49,292 nucleotides of DNA from an uncultured Oscillibacter sp. (GCA_947382875.1 CANDBG010000014.1:1-49292), one strand, 5' to 3'; shown: positions 15,806 to 23,160, counted from the stretch's first letter. The notes: generated by a model from the letters alone, not told the origin. Program-made: numbers and translations.

Positions 15806-16903
15806 ATGAGAAATCAAAGACCAACATTTGAAATAACCAACGAAATCATTAGCCAAGTGATGAAGACTGCGGAGCTGGTGGGGGAACTGACCGTTTTGGA
15901 CCGGCTTGCGGCCAATTCCACTTGGCGACGCCGGAACCGTGTTCGCATGATATATGGGTCTCTGGCATTGGAGCAAAACGCTTTGACTCTGGAACAAGCG
16001 ATGGCCCTGACAGACGGCCGCCGGATCATTGCGCCGCTGAAGGACATTGCGGAGTGGAAAAATGCATGGGAGGCATACGAAGACCTTGCAAGGCTCGACC
16101 CATTTTCGATAGATGCCCTTTTGGATGTTCACCGGACGATGATGCACAGCTTAGAAGGGGAGATGGGGGTATTTCGTCCCAAAAAGGTAAATCTTGTCGA
16201 TGAATCGGGACAAATTCTGCATTTTGGCACCTTACCGGATTACTATTCAAAGCTCGTAGCGGAGCTGCTGGACTGGGTAAAAAACGATGAAATGCCGATG
16301 TTGGTAAAAAGCTGTGTATTCCGTTATGAATTCGAGCGAATTCATCCGTTTGCCAACGGAACGGGACGGTTGAGCCGTTTGTGGCACACGCTTTTTCTGA
16401 TAAAGTGGAACCCGTTGTTTGCCTGGATACCGGTAGATGCTGTAATACAAGAGCGGCAAAAGGAGTATTACAAGATCATCAATGTTTCCAATGATTCAGG
16501 GGAAACTGTGAGCTATATTCGATTCTTGCTTGCATCAATCAATACATCGCTCGCAAGAGTGATTGATGAAAATGAGCGATATGAGGGATGTAAGAGTGAT
16601 GGAATTGTAATCAATGTGATTGATGAAAAAGATGAGAATGATGTGCGTATGAGTGATGAGAGTGATGAATTGAAGCCTCCAGAAGACCGAACAGAGGAAC
16701 AAATGGAGGGGCGAAATATTCCGCGCTGGGAGGAAGTACAGCAATTTCTGAGCAGCCATGAGCTGGTGCGAAACGCTGATATTCGCACTCTTTTTGGGGT
16801 GTCGCCTGCTACGGCAAACCGCATTTTAGCAGGGTTGGCCACCGAAGGCAAGCTGGTGAAATGTCATGAAGGAGGGCATTGGGCTTACCGTCTGCGAAAA
16901 TAA
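15806..16903 (+). CDS. Fic family protein with variant active-site motif and C-terminal winged helix
   Basis: Fic proteins usually transfer AMP to target proteins. In this 365-residue protein an N-terminal inhibitory-helix-like motif (SLALEQN, Ser52 to Asn58) precedes the Fic core. The active-site loop reads HPFANGTGRLSR (180-191), where the usual HPFx[D/N]GNGRxxR has Thr in place of the second Asn. The catalytic His and both Arg are kept. A low-complexity acidic linker (about 255-310) leads to a winged-helix domain at about 312-362 (ADIRTLFGVSPATANRILAGL). ATG 15806 has GAGG five bases upstream. It is cargo of element B; a toxin or regulatory role is possible but unproven. Confidence 0.85.
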   Translation: MRNQRPTFEITNEIISQVMKTAELVGELTVLDRLAANSTWRRRNRVRMIYGSLALEQNALTLEQAMALTDGRRIIAPLKDIAEWKNAWEAYEDLARLDPFSIDALLDVHRTMMHSLEGEMGVFRPKKVNLVDESGQILHFGTLPDYYSKLVAELLDWVKNDEMPMLVKSCVFRYEFERIHPFANGTGRLSRLWHTLFLIKWNPLFAWIPVDAVIQERQKEYYKIINVSNDSGETVSYIRFLLASINTSLARVIDENERYEGCKSDGIVINVIDEKDENDVRMSDESDELKPPEDRTEEQMEGRNIPRWEEVQQFLSSHELVRNADIRTLFGVSPATANRILAGLATEGKLVKCHEGGHWAYRLRK

Positions 16904-16971
16904 CGCAGGATTTCAAAAAAGAGGCAAAAAGTCTTCATCGTTTGAATATCCTTGAACAAAGGAGGGAGAAC

Positions 16972-17169
16972 ATGAAGGTAAAATTTGTTCAGGTCATGCA
17001 AGATCGGAAAGTTACCCCTGAAACAGACCCTGAATTTTGGCTCGATTGTCAGCGGGGCGTGTTGCTGGCGTTAAAGGAGCTGGGGCTGTTGAATGAGACT
17101 CAGTGCCGTTCTGCGGAAGAAATCCTATGGAAACAGAGCAGCGCAGTTACGAGAAAATCATATGATTAA
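16972..17169 (+). CDS. Small ORF coupled to recombinase B (candidate directionality factor)
   Basis: This 65-residue protein begins MKVKFVQVMQDRKVTPETD and has a helix WLDCQRGVLLALKELGLL. AAAGGAGGGA five bases upstream of the ATG is the strongest ribosome binding site in the element. Its final eight bases overlap the recombinase ATG (TATGATTAA), so the two are translationally coupled. The parallel arrangement in element A makes it a candidate excisionase or recombination directionality factor. It could also be an unrelated helper that sets recombinase dosage. No known family is recognised. Confidence 0.68.
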   Translation: MKVKFVQVMQDRKVTPETDPEFWLDCQRGVLLALKELGLLNETQCRSAEEILWKQSSAVTRKSYD

Positions 17170-18706
17170 GGTTGCGTCTTACTGCCGTGTATCCACAGAC
17201 CGGGAAGACCAGGCAAATTCTTTTGAAAGTCAGCAGCGGTATTTCAAGGAATACATCAGCCGTCAAAAGGGCTGGGAGCTGTACGCGGTCTATGCCGACG
17301 AGGGTGTCACAGGTACATCTACGAAAAAGCGCGACGCATTTCACCGCATGATGCACGATGCCAGTTCCGGCTGTTTCCGGCTGATTCTCACAAAAGAGGT
17401 CAGCCGGTTTTCCCGTAATATTCTGGATGCCATTGCCTATACCAGGGAACTGCGTGGGTATGGCGTAGGCGTTTTGTTCATGAACGACAGCATCAACACG
17501 CTGGACCCGGATGCAGAATTGCGATTATCCATTATGGCGTCCATCGCCCAGGAGGAGAGCCGCCGGACGTCAAGCCGTGTAAAGTGGGGGCAGACACGCC
17601 GGATGGAACAGGGGGTAGTGTTTGGACGGTCGCTGCTGGGTTACGATGTCAAAGACGGAGGAATGACCGTCAACCCGGAAGGGGCGGAGATTGTAAAGCA
17701 AATTTTTTACAAATACGGCATAGAGAAAAAGGGCACGACAACGATTGCAAGGGAGCTGCAGGAGGCGGGATGTAAAACCCGGCAGGGCGCTGCGGAATGG
17801 TCAAACAGCCATATCGTCAAGATACTGAAAAATGAAAAGTATGTCGGTGATTTGGTGCAGAAAAAAACCTATACGCCGGATTACCTGAGCCATGTGAAAA
17901 AATATAATCATGGGGAGGAGGAAAAGGTAATTGTCCGCAATCACCATGAGCCGATAATAAGCCGGGAATTATGGGAGTTGGTTCAATCCGAATTGAAAAA
18001 GCGGAACCGAAGATCCGGAGGCGGTCACGGAAACCGCTATTTATTCTCTGGAAAAATCCGGTGTGGCGAATGCGGGGCGTCTTTTGTATCGCGAACGAAA
18101 AAACGGAAAGATGGTACTGCCTGCAAACGCTGGGGCTGTTATACCGCCGTTTCAAAGGGCAGCGGACATAGGTCCAACGGGTGCGGTATCGGCTGGACGC
18201 TTCGGGATGACATGGCGCTGGATGTTTTGAAGCAGGCCATGGAAATGCTCCAAATGGACCGGGAAAAGCTTACGGCGCAAATGCTCCAAGCCATCCAGGG
18301 CGCAATCAGCCAAGGGCGGCGAGGGGCGGACACACCCGAAATTCTAGCCCGTGAGCTGGACCGTCTGGCAGAAAAAAAGGACGCCGTTCTGGACGCCTTT
18401 TTTTCCGGAAGCATATCGAAATCGGACATGAAGCGCATGAACGAGCGATACGACCACGAACTGAATGCACTGCAAATCCGTCTGCAAGCGGCAAAAAGGC
18501 TTCCTGAAACCATAGAAAATCAGGAAGTTCAGAAACAAATACTCGATATCGTCAACGGTTTGACAGAAAGCAATGCGTTCTGCAAGAATCTTTTGAACAC
18601 TCTGACTGTCTATCAGGGCGGAAGGGTAGAGGTACGTTTGAACAATCTGCCGCAAGTGTGGGTTTTTCTGGTAGAGAACGACCGGGAAAAATACGGTTCG
18701 GTTTGA
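17162..18706 (+). CDS. Large serine recombinase of element B
   Basis: This predicted recombinase of 514 residues is responsible for integration and excision of element B. The catalytic domain has nucleophile Ser11 (VASYCRVSTDRED), LTKEVSRFSRN and the E-helix motif AQEESRRTS. It is followed by the recombinase domain (GYDVKDGG, TTTIARELQEAG), a zinc ribbon (CGECGASF ... CYTAVSKGSGH ... NGC) and a coiled-coil C-terminus. ATG 17162 is preferred over an upstream ATG at 17093 because the family N-terminus is MIKVASYCR. The stop lies eight bases from the right attachment core, the usual position for such integrases. Confidence 0.94.
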   Translation: MIKVASYCRVSTDREDQANSFESQQRYFKEYISRQKGWELYAVYADEGVTGTSTKKRDAFHRMMHDASSGCFRLILTKEVSRFSRNILDAIAYTRELRGYGVGVLFMNDSINTLDPDAELRLSIMASIAQEESRRTSSRVKWGQTRRMEQGVVFGRSLLGYDVKDGGMTVNPEGAEIVKQIFYKYGIEKKGTTTIARELQEAGCKTRQGAAEWSNSHIVKILKNEKYVGDLVQKKTYTPDYLSHVKKYNHGEEEKVIVRNHHEPIISRELWELVQSELKKRNRRSGGGHGNRYLFSGKIRCGECGASFVSRTKKRKDGTACKRWGCYTAVSKGSGHRSNGCGIGWTLRDDMALDVLKQAMEMLQMDREKLTAQMLQAIQGAISQGRRGADTPEILARELDRLAEKKDAVLDAFFSGSISKSDMKRMNERYDHELNALQIRLQAAKRLPETIENQEVQKQILDIVNGLTESNAFCKNLLNTLTVYQGGRVEVRLNNLPQVWVFLVENDREKYGSV

Positions 18707-18708
18707 CG

Positions 18709-18718
18709 CCTCCGTACC
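18709..18718 (-). repeat. Element B attachment core, right copy (CCTCCGTACC)
   Basis: Direct repeat partner of 15210-15219 with one mismatch. On the cotJC strand it reads GGTACGGAGG and includes Gly62-Thr63 of CotJC. Confidence 0.75.
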
Positions 18719-18901
18719 AATATCGGTCAGCAAACCTTTCAGTTCGGCGTAGGGCATGGAATAACGCTGACTGAGATAACGCAGGGAAGCGCCGAGTTCT
18801 CCGTCCGGCCCGCCGTACTGAGAGATAATCACCGCGGCCAGTTTTGGGTTCGTGTTTTTGATTTTGACCGGATATTGCAGTTTCTTTTCATAGACAAACA
18901 T
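18713..18901 (-). CDS. cotJC: cotJC 5' exon (start of the split gene)
   Basis: The minus strand encodes CotJC residues 1-63 (MFVYEKKLQYPVKIKNTNPK ... LLTDIGT) with the ATG overlapping the cotJAB stop (TGATG). The predicted dimanganese ligand Glu35 (GPDGELGASL) is here. Beyond Thr63 the frame runs into element B (ASNRTVFFPV) and makes only an aberrant C-terminus ending near 18344. Joined to 15213 and then 10454 it gives a 198-residue protein, close to the 189 residues of B. subtilis CotJC. CotJC is a spore coat protein related to manganese catalases. Confidence 0.9.
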
Positions 18902-19368
18902 CAGTCATTACCTCCCACATCCCAGGGCCACGGGTCTTTCAGCCAGGCGTAGCCGTCTTCCGGGGTCAAGTCCGTGGACAGCAAGGGACCATACATTTTT
19001 TCGTATTTTTCCCGTCCTTCTTTTGCCAATTTCAGGTAGGACCAATAGAGCTGTAAAACCTCCTGATCGTTGGCATGGGTATCGAGATAAAGGTTCAGCT
19101 CCTTGACGGCAAAATCAAGGGCCATCAGCTCCACCAGAGCGGTATTCGCCAGCTTGGTACGCGCCTGGATTGCGGCCTTGAAGGGCAGGTCCAGGCCGGG
19201 AAACAGCGTACCGGTCTGAAGGGCCTCCGCACGGCTGAAGCGGGGCGGATTGTTTTCCTGCATCGGGATATAAGGAAACGCCAGAGGGGCACAGCAGCCC
19301 GGAAGGGAGCCGTCACCGGGGCGGCAGGAGCCTGGGGCTGGCGTGGGAGTTTGTTCAGGTTTCTCCAT
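18901..19368 (-). CDS. CotJA-CotJB fused spore coat protein
   Basis: This is a 155-residue protein. Residues up to about 70 resemble CotJA: a Pro-rich start, then LAFPYIPMQENN and FSRAEALQTGTLFPGLDLPF. Residues about 75-155 resemble CotJB: LVELMALDFAVKELNLYLDTH, LYWSYLKLAKEGREKYEKMYGPL and the terminal PWPWD. In B. subtilis these are two genes; here they are one frame with no internal stop. ATG 19368 follows AAAGGAGG by nine bases. The stop overlaps the cotJC start. The CotJ proteins form a coat or inter-coat assembly of the spore and are made in the mother cell. Confidence 0.82.
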   Translation of the reverse strand: MEKPEQTPTPAPGSCRPGDGSLPGCCAPLAFPYIPMQENNPPRFSRAEALQTGTLFPGLDLPFKAAIQARTKLANTALVELMALDFAVKELNLYLDTHANDQEVLQLYWSYLKLAKEGREKYEKMYGPLLSTDLTPEDGYAWLKDPWPWDVGGND

Positions 19369-19421
19369 CAGGGAAAGCCTCCTTTTGAGAGAGTCGCGCG
19401 GGAGCGTATCCCGTGCAATCC

Positions 19422-19437
19422 ATTGTATGCCATGAAG
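19422..19437 (-). promoter_or_regulatory. Possible sporulation promoter of the cotJ operon
   Basis: The minus strand has CATACAAT (19429-19422), which matches the sigma-E/sigma-K -10 element CATA---T. The -35 region (GGACCAT 14 bases upstream) is a poor match, so the assignment is tentative. The known cotJ operon is sigma-E dependent. Confidence 0.4.
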
Positions 19438-19463
19438 CGGCGGATGGTCCATGCGGGGAATTC

Positions 19464-19492
19464 TTGCGTTCCGGCAGAAAAACCGGTATAAT
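19464..19492 (+). promoter_or_regulatory. Promoter upstream of cwlD
   Basis: TTGCGT (19464-19469), a 17-base spacer and TATAAT (19487-19492), reading towards the amidase gene and divergent from cotJ. Confidence 0.6.
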
Positions 19493-19568
19493 CAGGAAGT
19501 GGGAATATGGGATAAGCCGGGAGCCATATGATAGCATTGATTCTGCTGTGATTGAGGAGGGGCTGTCC

Positions 19569-20288
19569 GTGTTTATCTTACTGCGTAAACGTGATATATT
19601 GCTTACGGTATTGTTTTGCTGTTTTTTTGCCGGATTAAGCGTCGTGCTTTGGAAAGGAACTGCGCTTCCGGCGTTTTCACCGGCGAAAGAGGAGGCGGTA
19701 ATTGTAGTTGTGGACCCGGGGCACGGCGGGGAGGATGGCGGCGCAGTATCTGCTGGAGGCACGAAAGAAAGTCAGCTGAACCTGGAGATATCCCTGCGTC
19801 TGAACGATTTGTTACGCTTTGCCGGACAGCGTACAATCATGACGCGCAGGGAAGATGTCAGCATTTGCGACGACGGCCTGAACACGATACGTCAGAGAAA
19901 GGTGTCCGATCTGAAAAACCGTGCAGCGTTGGTAAATGGGCAGACGCCCGCCGTGCTGTTGAGCATTCACCAAAACAGTCTGCCGTCCTCACCGGCCACG
20001 CATGGCGCACAGGCATTCTACAATAAGCAGGAAGGGGCTGAAGACTTGGCGAAGTCTATTCAGGAGGCTTTGAACGGCGCAGCCAATGCAGGAAGCGAGA
20101 AACGAGCCGGTAAGATTCCGGACAGCATTTATCTGATGAAAAACATCACGGCGCCTGGAATATTGGTAGAGTGCGGCTTTCTGTCCAACAACGGGGAAGC
20201 CGGAAAACTGCAGGATCCGTTGTATCAGCTGCGGTTAGCGTCAGCGATTGCGGCAGGATATTTGCGCGGCATATCCGAGGCCAGTTGA
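19569..20288 (+). CDS. cwlD: N-acetylmuramoyl-L-alanine amidase, CwlD-like
   Basis: This is a 239-residue Amidase_3 zinc enzyme with an N-terminal membrane or signal segment (residues 9-29). Zinc and catalytic residues are visible: DPGHGGEDGG (His52), KESQLN (Glu67), SIHQN (His134) and LVECGFLSN (Glu201). CwlD cleaves stem peptides to start muramic-delta-lactam formation in the spore cortex. The family and size fit CwlD, and the neighbour is a spore coat operon. The GTG start has GAGGAGG eight bases upstream; a longer ATG frame from 19413 would start before the promoter's end and lacks a ribosome site. Confidence 0.85.
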   Translation: MFILLRKRDILLTVLFCCFFAGLSVVLWKGTALPAFSPAKEEAVIVVVDPGHGGEDGGAVSAGGTKESQLNLEISLRLNDLLRFAGQRTIMTRREDVSICDDGLNTIRQRKVSDLKNRAALVNGQTPAVLLSIHQNSLPSSPATHGAQAFYNKQEGAEDLAKSIQEALNGAANAGSEKRAGKIPDSIYLMKNITAPGILVECGFLSNNGEAGKLQDPLYQLRLASAIAAGYLRGISEAS

Positions 20289-20308
20289 ACAAACAGGGAG
20301 ATTTACAG

Positions 20309-21658
20309 ATGAAACAGAGAACAGGTTATTATTGTACGGAATGCGGAAATGAAACGCCGAAATGGGCCGGACGCTGTCCGGCGTGCGGCGCGTGGAACAC
20401 CGTTGTAGAGCGTCCGGAACCGGTGGTACAGAAGAAGGGGCGGGGTTCCCGTATTGTTTCGGCCCCCAAAGCATGCCCGATTACGAATTTGCAGGAAAGC
20501 GTTGAGATTCGCTTTTCCACCGGAATGGGCGAGCTGGACCGGGTTCTGGGCGGCGGAGCCGTCAAAGGCTCGCTGGTTCTGGTAGGCGGTGCGCCGGGAA
20601 TCGGCAAGTCGACGTTAATGCTGCAAATATGCAGCAAGCTTTGTGAGTTTTCGAAGGTGTTGTATGTATCCGGCGAGGAATCTCCGCGGCAGCTGAAACT
20701 CCGTGCCGGACGTCTGCACGTGGAAAGTGAAAACCTGCTGGTACTCTCGGAGACCGGCCTGGGAGAGATGCTGGAATCGGTTGCGGAGGAACAGCCGGAT
20801 GTTTTGATCGTGGACTCGATTCAGACGTTATACAACGGTGCATTGGATTCTCCGGCGGGCAGCGTCAGCCAGGTGAAAGACTGTACCATGGCGCTGATGC
20901 AGCTGGCAAAAGGGCAGAATATCACGGTATTTGTAATCGGCCACGTGAACAAGGAAGGGTCCATCGCAGGACCGAAGGTCTTGGAACACATGGTAGACTG
21001 TGTGCTGTATTTTGAGGGCGAGAAGCACACCTCCTGCCGGATTTTGCGGGCGGCAAAAAACCGGTTTGGCGCAACGAATGAGATTGGCGTTTTTGAAATG
21101 CAGGATAACGGTTTGATGGAGGTGGAAAATCCATCCAAGCTGCTGCTGTCCGGCCGTCCGGAGGACGCGCCGGGCACCTGCGTCACCTGCGTAATGGAGG
21201 GCGTACGCCCGGTTCTGGCGGAAATTCAGGCGCTGGTGGTGTCCTCTGCGGGAGGCAGCCCCAGACGCACCAGCAATGGCTTTGACTACAACCGGGCAGC
21301 AATGCTTCTGGCGGTTTTGGAGAAGCGTGGAGGGCTGAAACTGTCGGTTTGCGATGCCTATTTGAATATCATTGGCGGGTTATGGCTGGATGAACCCGCG
21401 GCCGATTTGGCGGCGGTGATTGCGTTGGCTTCGAGTTATCTGGACAAGCCGGTTCCGGGTGATCTGGCGGCCATTGGCGAAGTGGGCCTGACCGGGGAAC
21501 TGCGGACCGTCAGCCAGCTTTCCCAGCGGGTTTCAGAGGTCCGGCGGTTAGGCTTCAAACGCTGTGTGGTTCCTCGTGTTCTGGAAGCGGATTCTGGTCT
21601 GAAACTGATTCCCGTTCATAATATCGGTGAGGCGATCCGAGCTGCTTTGCGGGGATAA
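20309..21658 (+). CDS. radA: DNA repair protein RadA
   Basis: RadA is a RecA-like ATPase that promotes branch migration in recombination. This 449-residue protein has an N-terminal zinc finger (Cys9, Cys12, Cys23, Cys26), Walker A GGAPGIGKST at 93-102, the VSGEES and DSIQTL segments, the RadA-specific KNRFG motif near 248 and a C-terminal Lon-like domain. ATG 20309 has GGGAG eight bases upstream. It lies 20 bases after cwlD and is probably co-transcribed. Its last 100 bases overlap a convergent small gene. Confidence 0.96.
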   Translation: MKQRTGYYCTECGNETPKWAGRCPACGAWNTVVERPEPVVQKKGRGSRIVSAPKACPITNLQESVEIRFSTGMGELDRVLGGGAVKGSLVLVGGAPGIGKSTLMLQICSKLCEFSKVLYVSGEESPRQLKLRAGRLHVESENLLVLSETGLGEMLESVAEEQPDVLIVDSIQTLYNGALDSPAGSVSQVKDCTMALMQLAKGQNITVFVIGHVNKEGSIAGPKVLEHMVDCVLYFEGEKHTSCRILRAAKNRFGATNEIGVFEMQDNGLMEVENPSKLLLSGRPEDAPGTCVTCVMEGVRPVLAEIQALVVSSAGGSPRRTSNGFDYNRAAMLLAVLEKRGGLKLSVCDAYLNIIGGLWLDEPAADLAAVIALASSYLDKPVPGDLAAIGEVGLTGELRTVSQLSQRVSEVRRLGFKRCVVPRVLEADSGLKLIPVHNIGEAIRAALRG

Positions 21659-21764
21659 AGTGGACACAGGCGCCTCCCAGGGCAGGCAGTCCGGCGGCGG
21701 CGGCGCTGTCCAGGGTGCAAAGACCGTCGGATTGATAGACACATTTACTGGTACATGGAATCAA
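21555..21764 (-). CDS. Small Cys-rich protein (IPCTSKCVYQ type)
   Basis: This 69-residue reading frame carries the core IPCTSKCVYQSDGLCTL ... GGACVHFIP with four cysteines. It matches a pattern seen in small uncharacterised Clostridia proteins that may bind a metal. The TTG start follows CGGAGGA by five bases, and a plausible promoter (TTGTAT, 18, TATCAT at 21815-21786) lies upstream. The C-terminal 30 residues run antisense into radA and look less conserved, so the true functional part may end near the radA stop. Function unknown. Confidence 0.5.
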   Translation of the reverse strand: MIPCTSKCVYQSDGLCTLDSAAAAGLPALGGACVHFIPAKQLGSPHRYYERESVSDQNPLPEHEEPHSV

Positions 21765-21785
21765 GGCAATCCTCCGTTCTGGTTT

Positions 21786-21815
21786 ATGATACGGATAGCT
21801 TGACCCGAAATACAA
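21786..21815 (-). promoter_or_regulatory. Possible promoter of the small Cys-rich gene
   Basis: Minus strand TTGTAT (21815-21810), an 18-base spacer and TATCAT (21791-21786). Confidence 0.45.
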
Positions 21816-21866
21816 CGTTTTATCCTTAATAAAGCCGCTTTATGCAGCATAAAAGACGAAAACAAA

Positions 21867-21896
21867 GAGGCGTCCGGCTTTTTCGCCGGACGCCTC
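21867..21896 (-). terminator. Terminator of the PEBP gene/ABC transporter operon
   Basis: A 12-bp stem GAGGCGTCCGGC / GCCGGACGCCTC followed on the minus strand by TTTGTTTT, directly after the PEBP gene stop. Confidence 0.85.
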
Positions 21897-21903
21897 CAAA
21901 AAT

Positions 21904-22377
21904 TTAGGATCGATGGTAGACGCCCAAAATCTGACCTTCCTGCAAAATGTGGCCCTGCATTGCTTTTACAAGCGCCTTGCGTTTTGCGGAAGCGTCCAGC
22001 TGCAAGAAGCCATCCAAGGCATAAACGCGGAATACATACCGGTGAGGCTTTCTCAAGAACGCGGGAGGATAGGGACCGCGATAACAATTTTTCCCGTAGG
22101 CCCGCCCCTGAGCCGCACCGTGAAGGGTAGAGGGACCAGGCGGAATACTTGCCGGAATTTCTTCTGTCGGCGGAAGATTCCAGAGCAGCCAGTGACTGTA
22201 ATTGGAGATGAACGGAATATCAAGGTCGTCCAGAATCACGGCCAGGGAAACCGCTTCGCGGCAAAGTCCATGCAGCTGCAAAGCCGGGGAAACGTCCTCA
22301 CCGTCACCGGTGTGTAATTTGGGAATCAGCCCTCCGCTGGGAAAAGCGGGGCTTGTGATTTCGAGTGTTTGCTGCAT
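21904..22377 (-). CDS. YbhB/YbcL family PEBP (Raf kinase inhibitor-like) protein
   Basis: This 157-residue protein has the phosphatidylethanolamine-binding-protein pattern: SPAFPSGGLIP, GEDVSPALQL, LAVILDDLDIP, HWLLWNLPP, YRGPYPP and HRYVFRVYALD. Bacterial members are small cytoplasmic proteins with a ligand pocket and no clearly established role. It follows the amino acid transporter genes with 12 bases between and ends in a strong terminator, so it is the last gene of that operon. Confidence 0.9.
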   Translation of the reverse strand: MQQTLEITSPAFPSGGLIPKLHTGDGEDVSPALQLHGLCREAVSLAVILDDLDIPFISNYSHWLLWNLPPTEEIPASIPPGPSTLHGAAQGRAYGKNCYRGPYPPAFLRKPHRYVFRVYALDGFLQLDASAKRKALVKAMQGHILQEGQILGVYHRS

Positions 22378-22389
22378 TGGGTACCTCCG

Positions 22390-23160
22390 TCAATTGTCCG
22401 CGTAGCGGGCCAGGAACTGCCGCGTACGCTCCTCTTTTGGATGGTCAATGACTTCTTTCGGGTCGCCCTGTTCCACGATAACGCCGCTGTCCATAAAAAT
22501 CAGCTGATCAGCCACATCGCGGGCAAAGGCCATTTCATGAGTAACAATAATCATGGTGGTTTTGTGTTCCGCCAGGGAACGAATGACCCGTAAAACTTCG
22601 CCGGTGAGTTCCGGGTCCAGGGCGGAGGTGGGTTCGTCAAAACAGAGGATATCAGGGTGCAGGGCCAGCGCCCGAGCAATGGCGACCCGCTGCTGCTGTC
22701 CGCCGGAAAGCTGGTGAGGATAGTGGTTTGCGCGGTCTGCAAGCCCCATCTGTTCCAGCAGCGCTAGTCCGGCTTGCAGGATTTCCTCGCGGCTCTCACC
22801 GCCTTTCTTTTTTGCCCGCAGCTCCCGTGCAAGGGTTACGTTTTGCAGAGCGGTATATTGCGGAAAGAGGTTGAAGTTCTGAAAGACGAGTCCAAAGTGC
22901 AGCCGTTTTTCCCGGATATCCTTTTCAATTTGCGTACTGGGGTCTGCGGCGTCAAAAATGACGCTGCCATTGACGGCAATGGTGCCGCCGTTTGGGCGTT
23001 CCAGGAAGTTGAGACAGCGGAGGAGGGTGGTTTTTCCGCTGCCGGAGGAACCGATGATGGAGAGGGCCTGTCCGGCTTCCAGGGAAAAGCTGATGTCGTT
23101 GAGGACCTTGGTGGGTCCGAAGTGTTTTTCGATATGATTGACTTCCAGAATAGACATATT
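22390..23160 (-). CDS. Polar amino acid ABC transporter ATP-binding protein
   Basis: This 256-residue ABC ATPase is of the GlnQ/HisP type. It has Walker [10 protein letters not shown], the Q-loop in [17 protein letters not shown], signature LSGGQQQR, Walker [14 protein letters not shown] and the switch histidine in [11 protein letters not shown]. The start MSILEV has GGAGG eight bases upstream; a longer frame to 23202 overlaps the permease gene and is not needed. With the permease and the binding protein it forms an importer for a polar amino acid. The substrate cannot be read from the sequence. Confidence 0.93.
   Translation of the reverse strand, partial: NMSILEVNHIEKHFGPTKVLNDISFSLEAGQALSIIGSSGSGKTTLLRCLNFLERPNGGTIAVNGSVIFDAADPSTQIEKDIREKRLHFGLVFQNFNLFPQYTALQNVTLARELRAKKKGGESREEILQAGLALLEQMGLADRANHYPHQLSGGQQQRVAIARALALHPDILCFDEPTSALDPELTGEVLRVIRSLAEHKTTMIIVTHEMAFARDVADQLIFMDSGVIVEQGDPKEVIDHPKEERTRQFLARYADN

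Larger units (their letters stand above)
15215..18718. mobile_element. Element B: second serine-recombinase element inside cotJC
   Basis: This 3499-bp insertion between GTACC cores splits cotJC at the Thr63 codon. Genes are on the plus strand, opposite to cotJC: an orphan NIF3-insert-type protein, a Fic protein, a 65-residue small ORF and a large serine recombinase whose stop is eight bases from the right core. The Fic part is visibly more A+T-rich than the surroundings, a sign of foreign origin. There are no phage genes. It is separate from element A (not nested) and has a different recombinase and core. Developmental excision is inferred as for element A. Confidence 0.82.

Noticed and set aside
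10455-18718. Group II or group I introns as the cause of the cotJC split
   Set aside because: There is no reverse transcriptase, homing endonuclease or intron core. Each insert has its own serine recombinase and direct repeat cores, which fits DNA excision.
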